Below the pieces are notes generated by a model that saw only the letters and a program-made list of their open reading frames with translations, ran no database searches and was not told the origin of the DNA. Shown here one piece after another: positions 9,048 to 17,898 of a stretch of DNA of 64,000 nt. Positions within the stretch are counted from its first letter, which is position 1. Every line of letters starts with the position of its first letter. The stretch comes from Pseudoalteromonas viridis (GTDB lineage Bacteria; Pseudomonadota; Gammaproteobacteria; Enterobacterales; Alteromonadaceae): NCBI RefSeq assembly GCF_017742995.1, contig NZ_CP072425.1, forward strand, positions 682,001-746,000. Reading direction: 5' to 3'. A program made the position numbers and the translations under genes.

Positions 9048-11375
9048 TTACGAGTTTTCAGCGAGTTTTGCAATTAATGAGTGAAGGGCAGCCTGCCCTT
9101 CTCTTATTTTCTCTTCCAGCTCATCCAGCCAATCTGCACGCTGCCCGGTTTCTACCTGAGCCCCTTCAAGCTCCATCGTTTTGGCATGTAACTGTACATT
9201 CTGCAGACCGACTGAGCCTGCGGCCCCTTTCAGCTTATGCGCCACCGACACATAGGTCTCGGTATCATCACTCTGGTTTGCTTCATCAAGCTCACTACAG
9301 TACGTCGGATTGAGACGGGTAAATAAATCACAGCTACGCTTGAACGCCTCTATACCCATGGAGGAAACAAAGTCAGTGATGGTTTCTACGTCCAGCAGGG
9401 CTTGCTCCTGCTCACTCAATTGTAGCGGCTCAGACTGAGGCGAGGCTTGCTTGTCTTTACTGGCTTCAATACCGAACAACTCTGCGAGCATCTTATCCAG
9501 CTTGGTAGTATTGATGGGTTTGGCCAGCGCCCCCTGAATATCTATCCCTTGTAGCTCTTGCTCGGCACTACGCACGTTGGCTGTCAGCGCAACAATGGGT
9601 AGCTCATCAAAATGACTATCGGCACGGATCTGCCTTGCCACTTCATCACCATTAATATCCGGCAGCTGCATATCTAGCAGGATCAGATCCAATTCATCTT
9701 CCGTTTCAACCATCGACAGGGCGTCTTCCCCAGTTTCAGCCCAGACAACTTCGTGACCCCGCTGCTCAAGTAGGTTAGTGGCAATTTCGGCATTGAGCGG
9801 CACGTCTTCAACCAAAAGTATATACAGGCTGCGACCGGCATAGCTCTGCTCGTTGGGAGCTGTGCATAGCTCCAGCGGTAACTCAACATCGAAGCGGCTA
9901 CCTTCGCCTTGCATACTGCTGACATGAATCGTACCTTTCATGGCGTGCACCAGGGCTTTCGTTACCGCCAGACCAATCCCCGAGCCGATGGCATTATTGC
10001 CACTTGCATCAGGCGCTTTGTAGTACATATCAAAAATACGATCTTGCTGATCGGATGGAATACCAACGCCCGTATCAATAACACTGATAGACAACCAGGG
10101 GCCATCCGAGCGGTTTTCCCGGCGACACTCCAGCGTAACGCCACCTCTGTGGGTAAACTTCACCGCATTGTTGATAAGATTCCAAAGTACCTGGCGCAAC
10201 CGGGTCGGATCCAGCAATGCGTAGATATCCAGCATACCTGAACGCTTAATATTGAATTCGAGCCCTTTTTGCTCTGCAATCAGTCCTGCAAAGTTGACCA
10301 CATCGTTGATGAAGTCCGACACATTGATGCTATCCGTGGCGATATCCAGCTGCTCCCGGTCTATCTTGTCGAGATCAATAATGTCGTTGAAGATATTACC
10401 CAGCGTTTCAGCACTGGAGAATACCGTGTTACACCAACTCTTCTGTTGCTTGGTTAGCTCAGTGTCGAGCAGCATGCGCGTCAAACCGACAATACCATTA
10501 AGCGGTGTGCGCAACTCGTGGCTCAAAGTGGCAATAAATTTCCCTTTATCTTTATAAGCGGTTTCCAGTGCCTGCTCCGCTTCTTTACGGCTGGTAATAT
10601 CACGACCGAACGCCAGCAAACCAATGTATTCGCCATCATCGTTGATAAAGGGCAGCTTACGCATCTCAAACCAGCAGTTTTCGTTTGCCACCGGGTATTC
10701 TACGTCAACATTAATTGACTGCTGGGTTTCTATCACCTGCTCATCGGTCTGCAACACTCTGGGAATGTCTTGCTCACCAAATACTTCCTGCACAGTGTGA
10801 CCAATCAGCTGTTCACTGGTTTTGCCAATGACTTGTTCAAACTTCTTATTGCAGCCGGCAAATACACCGCGCTCATCCCGGTAGTAAAACAGATCCGGAG
10901 AGGAGTCCACTATACTACGCAGTAACATGCTCTGCTGTGCCAGCTCTTGCTGGGTTTTTCGCCGCTCGGCTATTTCTTTGCGTAGTTCGGCAATCGCCCG
11001 ATGCTTTGCATGCAGGGCCATTTTCCGCTCATCAATCTCATTGTTGAGGCGGTTAATGTTGTCCTTGAGTGTCTGGTTAAGTAGTTTTTCTTGTTGTGTG
11101 GCAGATTCCAGATACTCTTTTGACGCATCCAGCTGACGCATTGCATAGATGGCAACAGAAAGCAGCAACGGCGAGGTCAAAGCGGCAAATATTACCACTG
11201 ACAACACATTGACCAATGTGACTTCGCCAAGCGCAACATAGTAAAACATGCACGCCAACACCAGAGACACCACCAACACAAATGCGTAGGCGACAACCCC
11301 CGCCCAGCGGTCTCCGTAATTTTTAATCAAATTAGATAAAATTCGGGCCCAGGTCCCAAATGAAGAGTCAAGCAT
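9048..11375 (-). CDS. arcB: Hybrid sensor kinase ArcB
   Basis: The 775 residue tripartite kinase has two TM segments (about 24-48 and 54-78), a coiled coil (about 84-148), a PAS domain (about 150-260), a HisKA with His286 (ATLSHELRTPLNGIVG), HATPase (about 390-500), a receiver with Asp568 and an HPt domain with His713 (AHKLKGAAGS). The length equals E. coli ArcB (778). Cys175 (VFAGCNKKF) and Cys234 (NENCWFEMRK) sit where the two redox-sensing cysteines of E. coli ArcB lie, so quinone-linked control should work. It is convergent with arcA. Confidence 0.95.
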   Translation of the reverse strand: MLDSSFGTWARILSNLIKNYGDRWAGVVAYAFVLVVSLVLACMFYYVALGEVTLVNVLSVVIFAALTSPLLLSVAIYAMRQLDASKEYLESATQQEKLLNQTLKDNINRLNNEIDERKMALHAKHRAIAELRKEIAERRKTQQELAQQSMLLRSIVDSSPDLFYYRDERGVFAGCNKKFEQVIGKTSEQLIGHTVQEVFGEQDIPRVLQTDEQVIETQQSINVDVEYPVANENCWFEMRKLPFINDDGEYIGLLAFGRDITSRKEAEQALETAYKDKGKFIATLSHELRTPLNGIVGLTRMLLDTELTKQQKSWCNTVFSSAETLGNIFNDIIDLDKIDREQLDIATDSINVSDFINDVVNFAGLIAEQKGLEFNIKRSGMLDIYALLDPTRLRQVLWNLINNAVKFTHRGGVTLECRRENRSDGPWLSISVIDTGVGIPSDQQDRIFDMYYKAPDASGNNAIGSGIGLAVTKALVHAMKGTIHVSSMQGEGSRFDVELPLELCTAPNEQSYAGRSLYILLVEDVPLNAEIATNLLEQRGHEVVWAETGEDALSMVETEDELDLILLDMQLPDINGDEVARQIRADSHFDELPIVALTANVRSAEQELQGIDIQGALAKPINTTKLDKMLAELFGIEASKDKQASPQSEPLQLSEQEQALLDVETITDFVSSMGIEAFKRSCDLFTRLNPTYCSELDEANQSDDTETYVSVAHKLKGAAGSVGLQNVQLHAKTMELEGAQVETGQRADWLDELEEKIREGQAALHSLIAKLAENS
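9083..9110 (+). terminator. Terminator of arcA inside the arcB 3' end
   Basis: GAAGGGCA / TGCCCTTC with a 3 nt loop is followed by TCTTATTTTC on the plus strand. It starts 43 bp after the arcA stop and lies wholly within the last codons of arcB. Confidence 0.55.
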
Positions 11376-11646
11376 AATAAAATCACCCAGTTAACGCCTA
11401 CATTATACCTGACCCAAACACAGAAGCGAGTCACCAAAAGTCGCAAGCGCTATTGCGCAAACCAAAATGACCGCCGCAGCCCGCGGTTTCTCTGCCTTTA
11501 ATAGGTGTTTAGAAAGTCGACGTCGGCGTATGAATTTTTGCACACTTGGGCGATTTTTTTACCAGAAATTTTCCTGCAGGCTCGGCAAGTTGTGACATTT
11601 TGGTGTAACATGCCCCACCCAAATAGTCGTGATTAAGAGAGTTCAA
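11376..11646. other. Divergent intergenic region arcB//folE2
   Basis: 271 bp separate arcB (minus) from folE2 (plus). They must hold both promoters. I see no clear coding sequence and no convincing Zur or ArcA operator. Confidence 0.5.
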
Positions 11647-12567
11647 ATGCCAACTTCAATGCCTGACATTGCACATTCTGCGGACGCCTTACAAGAAGGT
11701 AAGCTGGACTGGGTCGGAATGGGAAATATCGAGCTGCCTTTATTGTTATCCAGCAAAGGGCTCAATGATACCCCGGTAACCGCCAAAGCGGATGCATTTG
11801 TCAGCCTGGACAGGGAAGATGCCAAAGGTATCCATATGTCACGGCTATTTTTGGCACTCGATACCTTATCTTGTGAACAAACACTCACTCCGGGTGCAAT
11901 TCGTTCGGTATTAGACAGCTTTATTACCAGCCACGAAGGACTTAGCCACAGTGCCAAGGTGACCTTTCATTTTGAGTTGCCGCTGCGCCGCGCATCGCTA
12001 CTGAGTGGTAAGCACGGCTGGAAAAATTATCCCGTCAGCATTTCGGCCAGCCTGAGCGACGGCCAGTTTAGCCTGGAACTGGCCGTTGATGTCACCTACT
12101 CATCGACCTGCCCCTGCTCTGCCGCCCTGGCGCGCCAGCTGATCCAAAATGCGTTTGAGCAAAAGTTTGCCGGTCAGTCGCTCGATCATGCCAGTGTGCA
12201 CGCCTGGCTGGGCACCACTGAAGGGATTTTAGCCACGCCACATTCACAGCGCTCTGTTACTAACATCAAAGTCAAACTGGATGAGAGCTGTCAGGCATTT
12301 GACATTTTGGGCCTGGTAAACCGGGTAGAAGATGAGCTAAAAACCCCGGTCCAGGCCGCGGTTAAACGTGAAGATGAGCAAGAATTTGCCCGCCTTAACG
12401 GGCAAAATCTGATGTTCTGTGAAGATGCCGCAAGAAAGCTTAAGGCCTTGTTTGAAGAAGAAAATTATCAGGACTACTATATAAAGATAAATCACTATGA
12501 GTCTTTGCATGCACATGATGCCGTGGCATATGCTGTAAAAGGCGTGAAAGGCGGTTACCGCGCCTAA
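11647..12567 (+). CDS. folE2: GTP cyclohydrolase FolE2 (type IB)
   Basis: The product catalyses the first step of folate (and often queuosine) synthesis, GTP to dihydroneopterin triphosphate. It belongs to the FolE2 form, which does not require zinc. The family core STCPCSAALARQLIQNAF carries the catalytic cysteine (about 155), and the C-terminal DYYIKINHYESLHAHDA is typical. I take the ATG at 11647 (MPTSMPDIAHS, 306 residues) behind AAGAGAG; a GTG 18 bp upstream is a weaker start. Confidence 0.95.
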   Translation: MPTSMPDIAHSADALQEGKLDWVGMGNIELPLLLSSKGLNDTPVTAKADAFVSLDREDAKGIHMSRLFLALDTLSCEQTLTPGAIRSVLDSFITSHEGLSHSAKVTFHFELPLRRASLLSGKHGWKNYPVSISASLSDGQFSLELAVDVTYSSTCPCSAALARQLIQNAFEQKFAGQSLDHASVHAWLGTTEGILATPHSQRSVTNIKVKLDESCQAFDILGLVNRVEDELKTPVQAAVKREDEQEFARLNGQNLMFCEDAARKLKALFEEENYQDYYIKINHYESLHAHDAVAYAVKGVKGGYRA

Positions 12568-12593
12568 GCCGCCAGCGCGCTCTGCTCTGTTGG

Positions 12594-12619
12594 GCTCGGC
12601 GATGTGCATATCGCCGAGC
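12594..12619 (+). terminator. Hairpin after folE2
   Basis: GCTCGGCGAT / ATCGCCGAGC is a perfect 10 bp stem with a 6 nt loop, 26 bp after the folE2 stop. There is no U-tract behind it, so it is an mRNA-end hairpin or weak terminator. Confidence 0.4.
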
Positions 12620-12706
12620 AAAATTGACAATCCCTCCCTTCCTCTCACTTTAGGCACACTCTTTGCTTAATAATTTCAAAGTCAAATTGTTGTCGTGGAG
12701 TGATTT

Positions 12707-13297
12707 ATGGAACTAACATTATTATCTATTCTGGCGCTGGTCGTTATTGCTTCCATTGTTATTTCAAAATATACGGATACCGGCGGTAACCCCTATCCGT
12801 TTAACCGCAAGGATTCAGTATTCACCACAGTTGAAGCCTCCTTTTTGCAACTACTGGAGCGCTCAGTGGGTGATAAATTTAAGGTTGTCAGCCGGGTTAA
12901 ACTCATTGAAATCATCGAGTGCAAGCCCGGATTATCTAAAAAGGCACGCCGCTCAGCCATTACCAAGGCACAAAACAAACAGCTCGATTATGTACTGGTT
13001 GATAAAGAAACGCTTAATATTGTGGCTGCCGTGGACTTGGTCAACAACGCCAATAAAAATGGCCACAAGGCGCAAAAAGACTGGTTTGTCAGCGGTGCGC
13101 TCGAGTCGGCCGGGATCCCACATATCCGCATGAAGGTTAAGAGCGGCTACAAGAGTGCAGAAGTGCGCGCCGCCATTTTGTTTAAACTCGGTAAAAAGCC
13201 GGAGCCACAAGCCAAGCCACGTAATCGCAACTACAAACCTGCGGTTCTTTCACCCTCTCAGGCCAAAGCCGCTTCTACGCAGCTCGCTGAGATCTAA
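12707..13297 (+). CDS. DUF2726 domain protein with N-terminal membrane anchor
   Basis: The 196 residue product has one TM segment (about 3-20) followed by a cytoplasmic DUF2726 domain (about 42-165). Visible features are FLQLLERSVGDKFKVVSRVK, the LDYVLVDKETLNIVAAVDL core strands and a late AGIPHIRMKVKSGY segment, a fold that resembles restriction-endonuclease-like and topoisomerase-associated domains. The tail is basic. Biochemical function is not known. It stands alone, with hairpins on either side. Confidence 0.75.
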   Translation: MELTLLSILALVVIASIVISKYTDTGGNPYPFNRKDSVFTTVEASFLQLLERSVGDKFKVVSRVKLIEIIECKPGLSKKARRSAITKAQNKQLDYVLVDKETLNIVAAVDLVNNANKNGHKAQKDWFVSGALESAGIPHIRMKVKSGYKSAEVRAAILFKLGKKPEPQAKPRNRNYKPAVLSPSQAKAASTQLAEI

Positions 13298-13306
13298 TTG
13301 TTCCTA

Positions 13307-13336
13307 TTTGCTGTCGGCCCCAAAGCCGACAGCAAA
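13307..13336. terminator. Hairpin between the DUF2726 gene and mtnN
   Basis: TTTGCTGTCGGC / GCCGACAGCAAA forms a perfect 12 bp stem around a 6 nt loop. A- and T-richness at the stem base suits a terminator for the upstream gene, though the plus strand has no long U-tract after it. Confidence 0.5.
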
Positions 13337-13419
13337 ACCACTTACCCGCCTAACGTCATATTTTCTAAAGCCCATTTTGATATATAATGAGCAACACAGT
13401 TAAGAAATAAGAGAAGATT

Positions 13420-14127
13420 ATGAAAGTAGGTATTATTGGCGCAATGGAGCAGGAAGTTACTATCCTGCGCGGCGCAATGAAGAATACACAAACCGCAACT
13501 AAAGGTGGCTTTACCTTTTATCACGGTGAGCTGGGTGGTCATGAGGTTACTCTGGTTCAGTCAGGCATTGGTAAAGTGGCAGCGACAGTTGCAACGACCT
13601 TGCTAATCGACAACTACACGCCAGATTGCGTAATTAATACAGGCTCTGCCGGTGGTTTTGATCCTGAACTGAATGTCGGTGATGTGGTTATCTCATCTCA
13701 GGTAAAACACCACGATGTGGATGTTACTGCGTTTGGCTATGAGCTGGGCCAGGTCCCTCAAATGCCTGCTGGTTTCAGCGCTCATCCGGCTTTGGTGGAT
13801 GCCGCTCAGCAAAGTGTCGGTGAACTGACAGACATTCAGACTAAAGTTGGTTTAATTTGTACTGGTGATTCTTTCATGTGCGATCCGGTGCGCATTGACA
13901 AAACACGTCAAGACTTTCCACAGATGCTGGCCGTTGAAATGGAAGGCGCCGCCATCGCCCAGGCATGTCACGTGCTGAACACCCCATTTGTTGTGATCCG
14001 CTCGTTATCAGACATCGCCGGCAAAGAATCGCCACAATCATTCGAAGCTTATCTGGAAATCGCTTCAGTGAACTCTTCTAAGCTGGTGACTGCCCTGTTG
14101 GCAAAACTGGATCAGGTTTCGCTTTAA
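13420..14127 (+). CDS. mtnN: 5'-methylthioadenosine/S-adenosylhomocysteine nucleosidase
   Basis: The 235 residue product cleaves adenine from MTA and SAH, feeding methionine salvage and the AI-2 branch. It starts MKVGIIGAMEQEVTILR (catalytic Glu12 in this segment), has GSAGGFDPELNVGDVVIS, the substrate Glu in VEMEGAAIAQ and the catalytic Asp in RSLSDIAGKE (about 197). Size and motifs match E. coli MtnN. The next gene starts 1 bp after its stop. Confidence 0.97.
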   Translation: MKVGIIGAMEQEVTILRGAMKNTQTATKGGFTFYHGELGGHEVTLVQSGIGKVAATVATTLLIDNYTPDCVINTGSAGGFDPELNVGDVVISSQVKHHDVDVTAFGYELGQVPQMPAGFSAHPALVDAAQQSVGELTDIQTKVGLICTGDSFMCDPVRIDKTRQDFPQMLAVEMEGAAIAQACHVLNTPFVVIRSLSDIAGKESPQSFEAYLEIASVNSSKLVTALLAKLDQVSL

Positions 14128-14128
14128 G

Positions 14129-15079
14129 GTGTTAGCTGAACAACTGCAAGCCCATACGGGCTTGCTGATTTTTTTGCTGGCAACGCTCAGCGCCATCGGC
14201 TTCAGAACATCAAGTCTGTACCACCCCAATGTGGTGATGACATTGCTGTTTGCCAACCTGGCTCAAAAGGTTTTCCGTCCCAAGTCTCCAGCAAGTTACC
14301 AGTGGCTATCCGGTAGCCTGGCATTTATCCTGCCCATTTTAGTTATCCTGCTACTACTCGCCACACTCGGATATTTGTCTTTCTATCCACAGTGGCTCGG
14401 TGGCCTTGTCTTATTTCTGTGTCTTGATATTCAGCACGAGCGCCGTGCCAAACGCATTGCCATTTTGCTCAAACAACAACAAAAAGCAGCAGCACGTCAG
14501 TTACTCGGCGCCATGGTTAACCGGGATGTAGAGACACTGTCATTGATGGGCATTTGTAAGGCATGCCTGGATAGCCTGGCTTTGCGCGGTATACGGCATT
14601 TTTATCTGGTCATTGTGTTTTACCTGATCGGTGGCCCTTTACTAGCGCTAAGTTATAAGTTGATGTTGCTCTGTGAGCATGCCTGGCGCAGCAAAATGCG
14701 ACCGGATACGTCATTTATCAGGCCCCTGCAAATCAGCCTGAGCATTTTAGAATGGCTGCCCGTCAGAGGCCTAGTCATCATAATGGCACTGACCCAAAAT
14801 TTGGGGAAAACCCTCCACTACCTCAAACATTATGGTCAGTTTTACCGACCCGTAGGCTCCGGCTGGATCCTGAGTCTATTCGCAGCCAACCTCAATACAC
14901 AGTTGGCGGGGCCACGTTTTTATCAACAGCAGCGCTTTGACAATATGCGCATTGGCAGCGACGCGCCACCCGAAGCCGAGACCATTGTTCTGATGCTCAG
15001 ACTGCTGGCAACCCTGCGCTGGTTTTTTCTTTGTGCATTGTGCTTGTGCTGGCTTACCATCAATATTCTCACCCATTAA
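14129..15079 (+). CDS. Divergent CbiB/CobD-like integral membrane protein
   Basis: The 316 residue, four- to five-TM product resembles CbiB (adenosylcobinamide-phosphate synthase): the HPNVVMTLLFANLAQKVFRP start and the AARQLLGAMVNRDVETLSLMG segment match in layout. However, the ENxxDGxxxP core that follows in true CbiB reads DSLALRGIRHF here, so the enzyme activity is doubtful. It starts with GTG 1 bp after mtnN and must be co-translated. A CbiB-like gene after mtnN is known from Vibrio as I recall it. No other cobalamin gene is in the window. Confidence 0.65.
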   Translation: MLAEQLQAHTGLLIFLLATLSAIGFRTSSLYHPNVVMTLLFANLAQKVFRPKSPASYQWLSGSLAFILPILVILLLLATLGYLSFYPQWLGGLVLFLCLDIQHERRAKRIAILLKQQQKAAARQLLGAMVNRDVETLSLMGICKACLDSLALRGIRHFYLVIVFYLIGGPLLALSYKLMLLCEHAWRSKMRPDTSFIRPLQISLSILEWLPVRGLVIIMALTQNLGKTLHYLKHYGQFYRPVGSGWILSLFAANLNTQLAGPRFYQQQRFDNMRIGSDAPPEAETIVLMLRLLATLRWFFLCALCLCWLTINILTH

Positions 15080-15105
15080 AAAGGGCGGCTACCTGGCCAC
15101 CCTTT
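15080..15105 (-). terminator. Terminator of tyrS
   Basis: AAAGGGCGGC pairs with GCCACCCTTT with one mismatch around a 6 nt loop. Read on the minus strand the stem ends CCCTTTTTAATG, a U-tract about 30 bp after the tyrS stop. It may also end the plus-strand transcript. Confidence 0.55.
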
Positions 15106-15136
15106 ACATTGATACTTACTTAATTAAAGCAGCTGA

Positions 15137-16345
15137 TCATTCAACGCTGATTTTGGCGAACTTACGTTTACCCACCTGGTAAATCGCGGTTGAGCCTTTT
15201 TCAACGCTCAGCTTAGAATCCGTCACTTTTTCTTCGCCATTGAGTTTCACCGCACCTTGCTTAATCATGCGCATCGCTTCTGACGTACTGGCAACCAGGC
15301 CCGCTTCTTTCAACACATTGGTAATAAAAGTCGCAGGTTCCTCAATAGTGATAGTCACTTCAGGGATATCATCAGGCAGCGCATTTTTCTGAAAACGCTT
15401 GATAAAGTCCTGATGCGCGGCTTCTGCGTCTGCTTCGCTGTGGAAACGCGCAATCATTTCTTTGGCAAATTCAATCTTGATGTCTCTTGGGTTACGACCA
15501 CCAGCCACTTCTTCTTTAAGACCAGCAATTTCTTCCAGCGACTTGGCACTTAGCAACTCGTAATAACGCCACATCAGCTCATCTGAAATCGACATCACTT
15601 TACCAAACATGTCGTTTGGCGCGTCTGTGATACCAATATAGTTACCCAGTGACTTAGACATCTTCTGCACGCCGTCGGTGCCTTCAAGTAGAGGCATCAT
15701 CAGCACGGTTTGTGGCTTCTGACCTTCTTCTTTTTGTAACTCTCTGCCCATCAACAAGTTAAAGCGCTGATCGGTACCACCGAGTTCGACATCTGCTTGC
15801 AGGGCCACAGAGTCCCAACCCTGCACCAGCGGGTAAAGGAATTCATGGATGGCAATTGACTGGCCGCCGGCATAACGCTTTTTGAAATCATCACGTTCTA
15901 GCATGCGCGCAACCGTTTGCCGTGCTGCAAGCTTGATCATGCCCGCACTGCCTAATTTCTCCATCCACTCGGAGTTGAACGCCACGGTAGTTTTGGCCGG
16001 ATCGAGGATCTTAAATACCTGCTCTTTATATGTTTCAGCGTTGGCTAACACGTCTTCACGAGTAAGGGGTTTACGGGTGACATTTTTACCCGTCGGGTCG
16101 CCAATCATGCCGGTGAAATCACCGATCAGGAAAATAACCTCGTGACCTAAGTCTTGGAAAGTTTTTAGCTTGTTAATAAGAACCGTATGACCCAAGTGCA
16201 GATCCGGGGCTGTTGGATCGAAACCCGCCTTGATCCGCAATTTTTTACCTGACTTCAGCCTTTCCTTTAAATCTTCTTCAATCAGAATTTCTTCAGCACC
16301 ACGCTTTATCTCTGCCAATGCCGTATCTATATCCACAGTTGTCAC
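15137..16345 (-). CDS. tyrS: Tyrosyl-tRNA synthetase
   Basis: The 402 residue product is a class I aminoacyl-tRNA synthetase with the HIGH motif in [13 protein letters not shown] (about 46), the KMSKS motif in [14 protein letters not shown] (about 233) and a C-terminal S4 RNA-binding domain (about 335-400, [14 protein letters not shown]). It belongs to the bacterial TyrS variant of about 400 residues. It is divergent from mepM across 153 bp, a common arrangement. Confidence 0.97.
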   Translation of the reverse strand: MTTVDIDTALAEIKRGAEEILIEEDLKERLKSGKKLRIKAGFDPTAPDLHLGHTVLINKLKTFQDLGHEVIFLIGDFTGMIGDPTGKNVTRKPLTREDVLANAETYKEQVFKILDPAKTTVAFNSEWMEKLGSAGMIKLAARQTVARMLERDDFKKRYAGGQSIAIHEFLYPLVQGWDSVALQADVELGGTDQRFNLLMGRELQKEEGQKPQTVLMMPLLEGTDGVQKMSKSLGNYIGITDAPNDMFGKVMSISDELMWRYYELLSAKSLEEIAGLKEEVAGGRNPRDIKIEFAKEMIARFHSEADAEAAHQDFIKRFQKNALPDDIPEVTITIEEPATFITNVLKEAGLVASTSEAMRMIKQGAVKLNGEEKVTDSKLSVEKGSTAIYQVGKRKFAKISVE

Positions 16346-16498
16346 GCCAACCTCACTCCAACAATTTAATCAGTTAATCGCCCGATTTTAGCTTATATTC
16401 GGGGCAGTTTAAATGTATAAAAGACTGGTATTTGCGCATTATTACGTATATGCTGCACTATTATTTGCAATAATTCTTGACAGCGGAAAAGGCACGTT

Positions 16499-17836
16499 AT
16501 GGTACATGCAGTGCACAAACTCCCAAAAAAACACAAGTTGCTGATCCTGGGCTTGCTGTCAGCAATGGTCGCTATTGCACTCATTCCGTCTGAGAAGGCA
16601 ACAGCCTCCCGAGATCACGACAAAGACGCACTCGAAGTGGGCAAGCGTTATGAGCTCCCTTTGAATGTCAGTGAGCAACAGCCTGAACTGACAGAGCTCA
16701 GCGAAGCGCCAGCTGCTGTTGAACAGCCACTTGCGCCCGAAGCCCCCCAGTACGACTTCGTTGACCATCAGGTTCGCAATGGCGACAGCCTCGCGGTGAT
16801 ATTTAAACGCGCCGGATTTTCAGCACAAACACTTCATAAACTCGTAAACACCAACGCCGAAACACGCAAGCTCACCAAGATCCATCCCGGTGAAGTACTG
16901 AGTTTTGCCAGTGATGCGCAAGGTGAATTGCTGCAGCTTAAATATGTGCTGTCTAAAACCGACACTTTGCTGGTCAGCCGCACAGACGAAGGCAGTTACG
17001 CCACACGCATCGAAAGCAAAGAAATTGAGACGGTCGAAAAATCTGCCGGTGGTGAGATCAAGTCCAGCTTCTGGACCGCAGGTATTACCGCGGGCCTGTC
17101 TGAGCGTCAAATCATGAACTTTGCCCATATCTTTGGTTGGGATGTCGACTTTGCCAACGATATTCGTAAAGGCGATCAATTTTCTCTGATCTACGAATCA
17201 CATTTTGTGGACGGTGAAGAGATAGGCACAGGCAAGATCATCGCTGCAGAGTTTATTAATCAGGGCGAGCGTTACACGGCTGTGCGCCACTCTGACGGTG
17301 ACTTTTACACCCCAGAAGGTCGCAGCATGAAAAAAGCCTTCTTGCGTGCCCCGGTCGATTTCAAGTATATCAGCTCTAACTTTAATCCACGCCGTCTGCA
17401 CCCGGTCACCGGTCGTGTGTCTGCACACAGAGGCATAGACTATGCCGCCAGAACCGGCACACCAGTGGTATCGGCGGGTAATGGTAAAGTGATCAAATCG
17501 GGCTATAACCGTCTCAATGGTAATTACGTGTTTATCCAGCACGGCAGCCAGTATGTGACTAAGTACCTGCATCTGCACAAGCGCCATGTTAAACAAGGCC
17601 AGAAGGTCAAACAGGGCCAGAAGATTGGTACTGTTGGCGCGACCGGGCGTGTTACTGGTGCGCACCTGCACTACGAGTTTCTGGTTAACGGAGTGCACCG
17701 CAACCCGCGCACCGTCAAGCTGCCTAAGTCGCAACCCTTGCCTGCGGCTGAGCTGGCAACATTTAAGCCACTGGCACAGCAGATGCTGGCCAAGCTGGAA
17801 CGTAATCGTGAGCTGATGTTAGCACTGAATAATTAA
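16499..17836 (+). CDS. mepM: Murein DD-endopeptidase MepM-like (M23, LysM/OapA-type)
   Basis: The 445 residue envelope protein has a signal anchor (about 16-36), an OapA/LysM-like domain (about 85-135, HQVRNGDSLAVIFKRAGFSA), a linker domain (about 150-270), and a LytM/M23 domain (about 290-420) with both zinc motifs intact: HRGIDYA (H...D) and GAHLHYEF (HxH). It should cut the D-Ala-mDAP crosslinks of peptidoglycan during growth. The start is the ATG behind AAAAGGCACGTT. Confidence 0.93.
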   Translation: MVHAVHKLPKKHKLLILGLLSAMVAIALIPSEKATASRDHDKDALEVGKRYELPLNVSEQQPELTELSEAPAAVEQPLAPEAPQYDFVDHQVRNGDSLAVIFKRAGFSAQTLHKLVNTNAETRKLTKIHPGEVLSFASDAQGELLQLKYVLSKTDTLLVSRTDEGSYATRIESKEIETVEKSAGGEIKSSFWTAGITAGLSERQIMNFAHIFGWDVDFANDIRKGDQFSLIYESHFVDGEEIGTGKIIAAEFINQGERYTAVRHSDGDFYTPEGRSMKKAFLRAPVDFKYISSNFNPRRLHPVTGRVSAHRGIDYAARTGTPVVSAGNGKVIKSGYNRLNGNYVFIQHGSQYVTKYLHLHKRHVKQGQKVKQGQKIGTVGATGRVTGAHLHYEFLVNGVHRNPRTVKLPKSQPLPAAELATFKPLAQQMLAKLERNRELMLALNN

Positions 17837-17855
17837 TCTGTGCTCGAGCGTTACA

Positions 17856-17881
17856 AAAAAGCCACCGTCAGGTGGCTTTTT
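17856..17881 (+). terminator. Terminator of mepM
   Basis: AAAAAGCCACC / GGTGGCTTTTT with loop GTCA is a strong intrinsic terminator, 20 bp after the mepM stop. Its A/T-symmetric shape may also serve the convergent gene at 17899-18816. Confidence 0.85.
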
Positions 17882-17898
17882 ACATTCTGTGGTTTCGA

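Noticed and set aside
17198..17734. Minus-strand 178 residue open frame inside mepM
   Set aside because: It lies antisense to the conserved M23 domain and has no recognisable features or ribosome site.
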